Shown: piece by piece, positions 1 through 6,837 of the stretch
Layout: the number at the start of each line of letters is the position of its first letter
Position numbering within the stretch: position 1 is the stretch's first letter
NCBI GenBank assembly: GCA_029907285.1
Contig: JARYMD010000133.1
Span: 1-10,421, forward strand
Source: Verrucomicrobiota bacterium
GTDB lineage: Bacteria > Verrucomicrobiota > Verrucomicrobiia > Limisphaerales > J093
Reading direction: 5' to 3'
DNA: 10,421 nt
Position numbers and translations under genes: made by a program
The notes under the pieces: generated by a model
Seen by the model: only the letters and a program-made list of their open reading frames with translations
Database searches by the model: none
What the model was told of the DNA's origin: nothing

Positions 1-23
1 GTTATGGCGACGGAGTCGCAGGG

Positions 24-124
24 CATATTTCCCAGCCCGGCGTGGTTGAAGGTCCGGGGGCAAGAGCCGGGGGCGTTGCCCGCCAAGCAACCTTGGTTCC
101 GGCTAAGCCGGGCTGGGAAGTCTG
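24..124. repeat. Long inverted repeat, possible structured RNA
   Basis: Positions 29-41 (TTCCCAGCCCGGC) and 107-119 (GCCGGGCTGGGAA) are a perfect 13-bp inverted repeat. Pairing extends outward through 28/120 (G-T wobble) and 27/121, and after one mismatch through 24-25/123-124. The 65-nt interior can pair further, for example AAGGT at 49-53 with ACCTT at 90-94 and GGGC at 71-74 with GCCC at 78-81, so a rod-like hairpin of about 100 nt is possible. Neither strand has a T-run after the stem, so it is not a canonical intrinsic terminator. It lies downstream of the minus-strand tRNA. I recognise no known RNA family: the hallmarks of tmRNA, SRP RNA and RNase P are not seen. The strand is undetermined, and a non-coding RNA is only one possible reading. 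Confidence 0.5.
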
Positions 125-162
125 AAGGTGGTACGGGCGCGGCGCGCACACCGAAAACAGCG

Positions 163-236
163 TGGCTGTCCGACCAGGATTCGAACCTGGACTAAAGGCT
201 CCAAAGACCTCTGTGCTACCGTTACACCATCGGACA
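163..236 (-). tRNA. tRNA-Gln (anticodon UUG)
   Basis: The minus strand folds into a complete 74-nt cloverleaf including an encoded CCA (163-165). The acceptor stem TGTCCGA/TCGGACA is seven Watson-Crick pairs with a U1-A72 end, and the discriminator is G73; both fit bacterial tRNA-Gln. The anticodon stem is GAGGT/GCCTT (two G-U pairs) around the loop CTTTGGA, giving anticodon TTG, which reads CAA and by wobble CAG. The T arm is CCAGG-TTCGAAT-CCTGG. The gene stands alone and is divergent from thiH. Apparent open reading frames across it, ending in peptides such as DQDSNLD, are by-products of the tRNA sequence. Confidence 0.97.
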
Positions 237-246
237 AACCAGCGCT

Positions 247-274
247 AAGTTACTCGCTAATTCCTACAGCGCAA
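247..274 (-). promoter_or_regulatory. Possible tRNA-Gln promoter
   Basis: On the minus strand a TTGCGC box (269-274) is followed after 16 nt by TAACTT (247-252), which ends 10 nt before the mature tRNA 5' end. Both boxes match sigma-70 consensus only partly (about 3-4 of 6 each). The position is right for a tRNA promoter, but the match is weak. Confidence 0.3.
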
Positions 275-375
275 CGAGAAAAATCCCCCGGCAACCCTTC
301 CACAGAACCAACTGGTTGGCTTCAGTCAAGAATTGCAATCTCGACTTTTTGCCGCGGGCTGCTAATTTCAATCCG

Positions 376-1626
376 GTGAGTTTTGCCATTGAATTGAGTT
401 TATTGCCGCTTGAAACGCTGTTGGAACGCGCCCGCAGCGCAAGCAGGCAATCTGTCCTGGCGAGCCTTGCCTCGAGCCGGCTCGGGCTGGAAGATTTTGC
501 GCATCTGATTTCGCCTGCTGCGGCGGACCATCTCGAGGCGCTGGCGCGCCGTGCGCATTCAATCACAACGCAACGGTTCGGCCGGGTCGTCAGGCTGTTC
601 GCGCCGATTTACCTGTCCAATGAGTGCGTGAACAACTGCGCCTACTGCGGTTTTGCCCGGTCCAACGCGATTCGGCGGGTCACTCTGTCGCTTGAAGAGG
701 TCTTGCAGGAAGCGCGCGCATTGAAAGCCAAGGGATTCCGCAATTTGCTTTTGGTCGCCGGTGAACACCCGAAGTTGGCGGGCGTGGATTACCTCGAATC
801 ATGCGTTCGAATGCTTCACAAGGAGATTCCCAGCCTGTCGCTGGAAGTGGGCGCACTGGACACGCACGATTACCGGAGACTGGTGGCCGCAGGCGCCGAA
901 GGGCTGGTGATTTACCAGGAAACCTATAATCGCCCCCTGTACGCTGAATTGCATCGCGCCGGCCCGAAACGCGATTTCGACTGGCGCATCGAGGCGCCGG
1001 AACGCGCTCATGCAGCCGGGTTCAGAAGGCTGGGCATCGGCGCGCTGCTTGGATTGAACGACTGGCGGAGCGACGCGATATGTGTTGCGGCGCACGCATC
1101 GTACCTGTTGCGCAATTGCTGGAGGTCTTGTTTGACGATTTCGGTCCCGCGGTTGCGCCCGAGTGCCGGACACTTCAGTCCAAGGTTCCCCGTCACAGAC
1201 CGCGAACTGGCACAACTGGTCTGTGCATTTCGGATTTTCCTCCCTGACGTCGGAATCGTTCTTTCGACTCGCGAACCTGCCGGTCTTCGGGATGGGTTGA
1301 TTCCGCTTGGCATTACGTTGATGAGCGCCGGAAGTCACACCGAACCCGGCGGATACACGGGCGCAGGCCACGAACACGTGCGCGCCACCGGCCAGTTTGC
1401 TGACGGTGACGATTCAGGCCAAACCGCCCCGGCCGCACAGGCCCAAAGGAGCACCGACGCCACGGGCCAGTTCGATGTCGCCGACAATCGCAGTCCCGCA
1501 GAGGTTGCGGACCGAATCCGGCAACTCGGCTACGAACCGGTGTGGAAAGACTGGGACTTTGCGTTCGGCGACGAACCCGCCATGGAATCTGCCCAGGGAA
1601 ATCGCGCACCTGCATTTTCACGGTGA
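376..1626 (+). CDS. thiH: 2-iminoacetate synthase ThiH (radical SAM)
   Basis: ThiH cleaves tyrosine to dehydroglycine (2-iminoacetate) and p-cresol using S-adenosylmethionine and a [4Fe-4S] cluster, supplying the C2-N unit of the thiamine thiazole ring in the cytoplasm. The radical SAM motif CVNNCAYC gives cluster cysteines 84, 88 and 91. Other family hallmarks follow: GEHP, YQETYN, GALLGLNDWR, ISVPRLRP, MSAGSHTEPGGY and the C-terminal PVWKDWD. I chose GTG at 376 because the product then begins MSFAIELSLLPLETLL, like a usual ThiH N-terminus. The frame is open upstream to a TTG at 316, but those 20 extra residues look unlike the family. Neither start has a clear ribosome binding site. At 416 residues it is longer than typical (about 370-380), owing to an extra segment around residues 332-362 and a short tail. 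The stop overlaps the thiS start. No TPP riboswitch is visible upstream. Confidence 0.9.
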   Translation: MSFAIELSLLPLETLLERARSASRQSVLASLASSRLGLEDFAHLISPAAADHLEALARRAHSITTQRFGRVVRLFAPIYLSNECVNNCAYCGFARSNAIRRVTLSLEEVLQEARALKAKGFRNLLLVAGEHPKLAGVDYLESCVRMLHKEIPSLSLEVGALDTHDYRRLVAAGAEGLVIYQETYNRPLYAELHRAGPKRDFDWRIEAPERAHAAGFRRLGIGALLGLNDWRSDAICVAAHASYLLRNCWRSCLTISVPRLRPSAGHFSPRFPVTDRELAQLVCAFRIFLPDVGIVLSTREPAGLRDGLIPLGITLMSAGSHTEPGGYTGAGHEHVRATGQFADGDDSGQTAPAAQAQRSTDATGQFDVADNRSPAEVADRIRQLGYEPVWKDWDFAFGDEPAMESAQGNRAPAFSR

Positions 1627-1832
1627 ACAAAGAGGTTGTCATAGCCAACGGACGTGAAGTTGCCATCGAGCTTCCGTGTTCACTGGAACAGTTTTTGGTC
1701 CTTCAAAAGCTCCCTGTTCGGAGCGTGGTGGTCGAGCACAACGGCGACGCCGTGGCGCCCTCCGAGTTTGCAAAGCGAATGCTGTCACCGGGCGACAGAC
1801 TCGAGATTGTGACGGTGGTCGCCGGCGGATAG
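1623..1832 (+). CDS. thiS: Sulfur carrier protein ThiS
   Basis: A 69-residue ubiquitin-like protein that would carry sulfur as a C-terminal thiocarboxylate to thiazole synthase ThiG. It has the small beta-grasp pattern: IANGREVAI at the N-terminus, a central helix (SLEQFLVLQKL), a VVVEHNGDAV strand, then LSPGDRLEIVTVVAGG. It ends exactly in the Gly-Gly that is adenylated by ThiF in known systems. The start is the GTG whose last two bases form the TGA stop of thiH (GTGA overlap). No ribosome binding site is seen, so translation is probably coupled to thiH. In most bacteria thiS precedes thiG; here no thiG or thiF follows, so those partners must be encoded elsewhere. MoaD-like function is possible in principle, but the thiH context favours ThiS. 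Confidence 0.88.
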   Translation: MNKEVVIANGREVAIELPCSLEQFLVLQKLPVRSVVVEHNGDAVAPSEFAKRMLSPGDRLEIVTVVAGG

Positions 1833-2071
1833 GGCGGGGGACGCGCGATTCGGCCCAGACAACCGTCCTGTCTTCGTCAGCCTCTTTGTCGCAACCTCTG
1901 TCGGCCGCCCTATGTTGACTGGGACTGTTGACCGCGCTGGACAAGGTCCAAGGAAGGCGGACGACCCAAGAGCCGTCCCTGCTCTGAAGGGGCGCAAGTT
2001 GGAAACAGGGGTCAGGAGCCGGCGGTCAGCGGTCCGGACGTTGCTCCGCCATGCGCCATTTCATTCCCCTG

Positions 2072-2182
2072 GTTGAAAGTTGGGCGTTGCACGTTGCACG
2101 TTGAACGTTCCCAACCAGCATTCCCGCCAGTGGGTCTTGTTCATGACGCTCAACATCCAACGCTCAACGTGCAAAGTTGAAC
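2072..2182. repeat. Inverted array of 7-bp GTTGNNN units
   Basis: The plus strand reads as consecutive heptads GTTGAAA, GTTGGGC, GTTGCAC, GTTGCAC, GTTGAAC and GTTCCCA (2072-2113). After a 34-bp gap, 2148-2182 holds the same kind of unit on the other strand (GCTCAAC, ATCCAAC, GCTCAAC, GTGCAAA, GTTGAAC as read on plus). The two arms are related: 2094-2109 pairs with 2159-2174 at 15 of 16 positions, leaving a 49-nt loop. It could be a degenerate tandem repeat that has inverted, or a cruciform or RNA hairpin ahead of the large secreted-protein gene. Spacing and unit size exclude a CRISPR array. Confidence 0.75.
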
Positions 2183-2220
2183 CGGGGACTTGTGTTTGGG
2201 ACGAAATTTCGACTGGGAGC

Positions 2221-2250
2221 TTGGCACAGTTCAGGCTTGTTACGTAATCT
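2221..2250 (+). promoter_or_regulatory. Possible promoter of the CotH-like gene
   Basis: TTGGCA (2221-2226, 5 of 6 to the -35 consensus) is followed after 18 nt by TAATCT (2245-2250, 3 of 6 to -10). The 5' leader would be very short, about 10 nt, with no Shine-Dalgarno site. It is a weak candidate only. Confidence 0.22.
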
Positions 2251-2265
2251 CCTCGCGCTCGAAAC

Positions 2266-5200
2266 ATGATAGCGCCAAACACGTTCGCGCATTTGTTGGC
2301 AGGCTGGCTTGCCTTCGCTGCCGCTTGTACAGTGCAAGCGACTGCGCAATCGCTGTACGAATTGGACGATTCTCTTGCTGACACCGGCGAGTTGGAGCAG
2401 CGCGGTGTCAGGTCCGAAGCGTTGTTGGCCGCAGAGGCGGACCAATCAGTGCCTGTCGTTGAGACCATCATACCCGTGCCTGGCAGAACTCTGCGGGAGT
2501 TGTATTCAATCGAGGTGCAGTTCAATGAACCTGTTATTGGCGTCGATGCCGGCGATCTGCTTGTCAACGGGGCACCGGCGACCAACATGATCCAGATCGC
2601 GCCTTCGGATTTTCTGTTTATCTTTCCTCAGCCGGTCGATGGGTTGGTGCGGATTGAGTGGAGCGCGAACCACGGCATAACTGATCAAGCCGAGCCCGCT
2701 CATCCATTCCCCGGTGGTTTGTGGACCTACACGCTCGACAGCACATTGCCAGCGCCATCGCTGTTCATCAGCGAGTTCATGGCCGACAACAAGGACACGA
2801 TCAATGACGAGGATGGGGATAGCAGCGATTGGATCGAAATTGCCAATTCCGATTCCGAGCCCGCCAGTTTAACAGGATGGCATCTGACGGATAACCCGGC
2901 CAACCCAACAAAATGGGCTTTCCCCGAGGTCGATGTCCCAGCGCGCGGGTTCATCCTCGTGTTCGCTTCAGGGAAAAACCGCACAGACGTTGCGGGAAAA
3001 CTCCACACAAACTTCAAGCTCGCAAGCACAGGCAGTTATCTTGCCCTTGTCGATCCGCGGACGAATGTTGTTTCCGAGTTCGCCCCGGCTTATCCGAAAC
3101 AATTCACGGATGTTTCCTACGGCCGTGTGCCGGGGGAGATTGCAACGATCGGGTATTTCACGAAGCCGACGCCTGGCACGCAGAATGCAAGCGGCGGGCC
3201 TGGCTTTGCGCCGGCTGTCGAGTTCTCGACACCAAGCTGCACATTTACCGCGCCTTTCGAGCTTGAACTGAGAACGTCGTTGCCCGATGTGGTGATAAGA
3301 TACACGTTGGACGGCAATCTTCCAACGAACAGCTCGCCGGTTTACGCAGGCCCGCTGCTTGTCACCAACAGCGTGCAGGTTCGCGCCCGCGCGTACCAAC
3401 AGGGTTTGCTGCCCGGTCCCCCTTCCAGCGAAAGTTACATAATACTGCACACAAATGTCGTTGGGTTCAGTTCCGACCTGCCTGTCATCGTGTTGCACAC
3501 TCTCGGCAAAGGCGTGCCAAATGCAAGCCGCTTGACGTTCGCTCACATGTCGGTCTTCGAGCCCGCAGGCGGACAGACCAGTTTGACCAATAGACCCACA
3601 TTGACCAGCCGGGTCGGCATTCAAATCCGCGGCTCGAGCACTGAAGGCATCGCCAAGTCCTCCTACAAACTCGAGCTGTGGGATGAATTCAACGCGGATC
3701 GCAAGCTGGGGATGCTTGGCATGCCGCCCGAGTCAGACTGGGTCTTGTACGCGCCGAACAACTTCGAGCCGGTGCTGATCCACAATCCGTTCGTGCACCA
3801 GTTGAGCCGGGACATGGGATGCTATTCGCCGCGGACGCGGTTCGTGGAGGTGTACCTGAACAAGTCCACCGGTCCAATCACACCCACGCACTACGTTGGC
3901 ATCTACGTGCTCGAAGAGAAGATCAAGATCGGCCCCGAGCGCCTGAACATCGGCAAGCTCGAACCTGAAATCACGGCACCGCCCGCCGTTACCGGCGGGT
4001 ACCTGATGAAGATCGATCGATTGGACCCCGGCGACACCGGATTGTCTGCTGGCGGGGCAAACATCGCCATGGTTGATCCGAAGGAAAAGGAAATCAAAAG
4101 CCCACAGCGACTCGCCCAAAAGAACTACCTCGTCAGCTACCTCAACACATTCCGGACGGCGCTTTACAGCGCCAACTGGCGTGACCCTGTTATGGGGTAT
4201 AAACCTTACATAAATGTTCCCGGATGGATCGATTACCACGTGCTCGAGGTCTTGAGTGGCAACGTCGATGCGCTGGTGCTGAGCGCTTACTTCCACAAGT
4301 CACGCAACGGCCCTCTCAATTTCGGTCCACACTGGGATTTCGATCGCGCTCTCGGTTCGACCGACGGGCGCGACGCCAATCCGCGCACGTGGAACACGGG
4401 CCCGTTTTTCAGCGCCACGTGGTGGAGCAGGCTGTTTACAGACCCGGATTTCTGGCAGGCGTGGGTTGACAGATGGCAGGAACTTCGCGAAACCCATTTC
4501 GCTCTCACCAATCTTCATGGATTGGTGGACCGCCTCGCCAACGAGGTGCGGCAAGCACAACCGCGTGAGTATGCCAAATGGCGCGTCGCTCTCCGCGGCG
4601 GCAGTTACCAAAGCGAAGTCAACCTCATGAAAAACTGGCTGTCGAACCGGGTTGATTTCATCGACCGCCAACTCACTCAGCCGCCACGGCTGGGATCGCA
4701 TGGCGGCAGGGTTGAACCGGGACACATGCTGACGATTGCCGGTCCAACCGGCGCCACCATTTACTACACCATGGACGGGACAGACCCGCGCGCTCCGCAG
4801 GGCGGCATTTCTCCAAACGCGCGCGTGTACTCAGGTCCAATCACAATAGATTCAAACGCGCGGGTTGTGGCTCGCGCACGTGACCCAAACAAACGCCAGA
4901 CCGGCGGCCCGCCATCGTCAACACCGTGGTCAAGACCAGTCGCCGCAACGTTCGTTGTGAACCTGCCACAATTACTGTTAACGGAAATAATGTTTCACCC
5001 GGCGCCGCCGTTGGGAACCACGAACAGCTCGGCGGACTTCGAGTTCCTCGAGTTGAAAAACGCGGGCGACACCCCAATTGCACTTCCCGGTTTCACAATC
5101 ACAAATGGGATTCAGTTCACTTTCACGACAAACAGCGATGTGACCCTGCTCAACCCCGGCGACCGGGTTCTGCTCGTGAAAAATCGCGCGGCGTTTCAGG

Positions 5201-6837
5201 CGCGGTACCCCGGCGCCGGCCCAATCGCGGGCGAATTTACAGGGAGCCTCGACAACGCGGGCGACCGCATCACCCTTTACGGTCCGCTTGGTGAATTGGT
5301 GTGGGACATTGTCTATGGCGACGCATGGGCGCCTCTGGCGGACGGATTCGGGTTTTCACTGGTTCTCGGAGACGAAAGCGCGGCTCCTGAGCAAGTCGGC
5401 GAACGATCCTCATGGCGCCTCAGCGCAGTCGTCGGCGGTTCTCCGGGGATGGCCGATCCGCCCCCTCCCCGCATCTCGAAAGTGCGGATCAACGAAATCC
5501 GAAGCCACCCGGTCAAGCCTGACTTGGACGCCATCGAACTGCTCAATCCGTCGCACGCGCCCGCCGACATTTCCGGTTGGTATCTCACCGACGACTTCCG
5601 CGCACCGTTCAAATACCGAATAAAGCCCGGCACAATTGTCCCGCCGCGCAGTGTGATTGTGATTGACGAGTCCGAGTTTGGCGCCGGCGCCAACGGTTTT
5701 GCGCTCAGCGCATGGGGTGACGAAGCATTTGTGTTTTCGGCTGACGCAGCCGGGAATCTGACAGGGTACTATCACGGAATGGCGTTCGGCGCCTCACCGC
5801 AAGGCGCAACATTTGGCTGGTACAGGTCAAGCGACGGTGTGGAGCACTGCGTGCGCGAAAGCCAGCCGTCGATTGGCAAACTCAACTGCGGCCTGAGAAT
5901 CGGGCCCGTGGTCGTTTCCGAGATCATGTTTGACCCGGTCGATGTGGGAGTTCTGGACAAGAGATACTACGAATACATCGAACTGTTCAATGCGTCCCAT
6001 GATCCGGTTTTCTTGTTCAACACAAACCATCCGGCGTCCACGTGGATTGTCAGAGGAGCTGTCGAATTCGACTTCCCGGCAAGGATGGTCATGCGCCCGG
6101 GTGAATGCGTCTTGCTGGCGGGGTTCGACCCGGCCGCCGACCCCGACGCATTGGCTGAGTTCAGGCGACATTACAATGTGGGGCTGGAGGTGAGTGTATT
6201 CGGGCCGTGGCGTGGCTCGCTTGGCGCATCCGAGAATCCCATCCGACTCTTTGAGCCGGGCGGCCCTGGGTTCCCCGGCACGGAAGGCGCAGGCGATGTG
6301 CCGTACTTTCTCGTTGAAGAGGTCCATTTCAAAGGCAGCGCGTTCTGGCCGGGCGGCGACTCGGCAAGGGGCTTTTCCATTGGACGACGCTCGCCGCAGT
6401 TGTTCGGCGACGACCCGGCGTCGTGGGTCGTAAGCCGGCCCGGTCCAGGAATTATTGACAGCGACGGGGACGGACTCCCGGACGATTGGGAACTCCGCTA
6501 CGGATTGAGTCCGTTCCGAGACAGCGGTAATGACGGCGCTGATGGCGACCCGGATGGCGATGGAATCCCCAACAAGGACGAGTACAGAAACGGCACAGAA
6601 CCATGGATTGGGCCTGCGCACCTCGAATGCCGCAAAAGTGCGGCTTCTGAACACACCGTCGAAGTTGAGTTTGTAAGCCTTCCGTTTCGCACAACAACTC
6701 TCCTCGGCAGGCCATGGTGCGACCAAACCGGCTGGGAACAGCTAATGATCATCCCGCCCCTTCCAAATCGCGCCACAAACTTCTACTCTGAACCTGTTTC
6801 TGAGACCGGCCGGTTGTACATGCTGCAGATCAAATGA
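2266..6837 (+). CDS. Exported CotH kinase-like protein with lamin-tail domains
   Basis: A 1523-residue multidomain protein. Residues 1-27 form a signal peptide (hydrophobic LLAGWLAFAAA, likely cleavage after ATA). An Ig-like segment (about 63-156) is followed by lamin-tail domain 1 (166-307; ISEFMADN, DWIEIAN, LTGWHLTD) and a chitobiase-C-like beta-sandwich (318-392; IRYTLDG). The CotH kinase-like domain (405-803) shows IQIRGSST, KSSYKLEL (K464, K468), DWVLYAPN, YVLEEKI (E550, E551, K552), GGYLMKIDR and HWDFDRALG with the likely metal-binding D691 and D693. A second beta-sandwich (807-899; IYYTMDGTDP) and lamin-tail-like domains at 900-1065, 1073-1210 and 1215-1395 follow, the last degenerate. 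An Asp-rich thrombospondin type 3-like repeat (1398-1447; DSDGDGLPDDWE, DPDGDGIPNKDE) probably binds Ca2+. The last 75 residues are unassigned. CotH of Bacillus phosphorylates spore-coat proteins; the substrate here is unknown. ATG 2266 lacks a ribosome binding site but directly precedes the signal peptide. The stop overlaps the next gene by ATGA. Confidence 0.9.
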   Translation: MIAPNTFAHLLAGWLAFAAACTVQATAQSLYELDDSLADTGELEQRGVRSEALLAAEADQSVPVVETIIPVPGRTLRELYSIEVQFNEPVIGVDAGDLLVNGAPATNMIQIAPSDFLFIFPQPVDGLVRIEWSANHGITDQAEPAHPFPGGLWTYTLDSTLPAPSLFISEFMADNKDTINDEDGDSSDWIEIANSDSEPASLTGWHLTDNPANPTKWAFPEVDVPARGFILVFASGKNRTDVAGKLHTNFKLASTGSYLALVDPRTNVVSEFAPAYPKQFTDVSYGRVPGEIATIGYFTKPTPGTQNASGGPGFAPAVEFSTPSCTFTAPFELELRTSLPDVVIRYTLDGNLPTNSSPVYAGPLLVTNSVQVRARAYQQGLLPGPPSSESYIILHTNVVGFSSDLPVIVLHTLGKGVPNASRLTFAHMSVFEPAGGQTSLTNRPTLTSRVGIQIRGSSTEGIAKSSYKLELWDEFNADRKLGMLGMPPESDWVLYAPNNFEPVLIHNPFVHQLSRDMGCYSPRTRFVEVYLNKSTGPITPTHYVGIYVLEEKIKIGPERLNIGKLEPEITAPPAVTGGYLMKIDRLDPGDTGLSAGGANIAMVDPKEKEIKSPQRLAQKNYLVSYLNTFRTALYSANWRDPVMGYKPYINVPGWIDYHVLEVLSGNVDALVLSAYFHKSRNGPLNFGPHWDFDRALGSTDGRDANPRTWNTGPFFSATWWSRLFTDPDFWQAWVDRWQELRETHFALTNLHGLVDRLANEVRQAQPREYAKWRVALRGGSYQSEVNLMKNWLSNRVDFIDRQLTQPPRLGSHGGRVEPGHMLTIAGPTGATIYYTMDGTDPRAPQGGISPNARVYSGPITIDSNARVVARARDPNKRQTGGPPSSTPWSRPVAATFVVNLPQLLLTEIMFHPAPPLGTTNSSADFEFLELKNAGDTPIALPGFTITNGIQFTFTTNSDVTLLNPGDRVLLVKNRAAFQARYPGAGPIAGEFTGSLDNAGDRITLYGPLGELVWDIVYGDAWAPLADGFGFSLVLGDESAAPEQVGERSSWRLSAVVGGSPGMADPPPPRISKVRINEIRSHPVKPDLDAIELLNPSHAPADISGWYLTDDFRAPFKYRIKPGTIVPPRSVIVIDESEFGAGANGFALSAWGDEAFVFSADAAGNLTGYYHGMAFGASPQGATFGWYRSSDGVEHCVRESQPSIGKLNCGLRIGPVVVSEIMFDPVDVGVLDKRYYEYIELFNASHDPVFLFNTNHPASTWIVRGAVEFDFPARMVMRPGECVLLAGFDPAADPDALAEFRRHYNVGLEVSVFGPWRGSLGASENPIRLFEPGGPGFPGTEGAGDVPYFLVEEVHFKGSAFWPGGDSARGFSIGRRSPQLFGDDPASWVVSRPGPGIIDSDGDGLPDDWELRYGLSPFRDSGNDGADGDPDGDGIPNKDEYRNGTEPWIGPAHLECRKSAASEHTVEVEFVSLPFRTTTLLGRPWCDQTGWEQLMIIPPLPNRATNFYSEPVSETGRLYMLQIK

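Larger units (their letters stand above)
1833..2265. other. 433-bp spacer without a gene
   Basis: No convincing coding region lies between thiS and the CotH-like gene; frames open here are short, or are extensions of frames antisense to the next gene. It contains a 9-bp inverted repeat (ATAGGGCGG at 1829-1837, starting inside the end of thiS, and CCGCCCTAT at 1905-1913), the heptad array at 2072-2182, and a 10-bp palindrome CGAAATTTCG at 2202-2211. No T-rich intrinsic terminator follows thiS. Confidence 0.7.

Noticed and set aside
24..124. Intrinsic terminator for tRNA-Gln
   Set aside because: The stem is strong but the loop is too long and no T-run follows on the minus strand.
237..375. TPP riboswitch ahead of thiH
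   Set aside because: The conserved CUGAGA core and its paired elements are absent from the leader on the plus strand.
316..375. TTG start for thiH adding 20 residues
   Set aside because: The extra residues look unlike the ThiH N-terminus and no ribosome binding site supports the start; GTG 376 fits the family better.
4..379. Two plus-strand open frames covering the tRNA region
   Set aside because: They run through the tRNA-Gln gene and give peptides typical of translated tRNA sequence, with no recognisable protein pattern.
799..1377. 192-codon open frame on the minus strand
   Set aside because: It lies wholly antisense to thiH, whose product is clearly conserved; it is a shadow frame of high-GC coding DNA.
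2072..2182. CRISPR array
   Set aside because: Units are 7 bp without spacers of the right length, and no cas gene is present.
2061..2588. 175-codon open frame on the minus strand crossing the spacer
   Set aside because: It covers the heptad repeats and the signal-peptide region of the opposite gene and shows no recognisable domain.
5827..6726. 299-codon open frame on the minus strand
   Set aside because: It is antisense to the well-supported lamin-tail and Ca2+-repeat part of the CotH-like gene and shows no family pattern.
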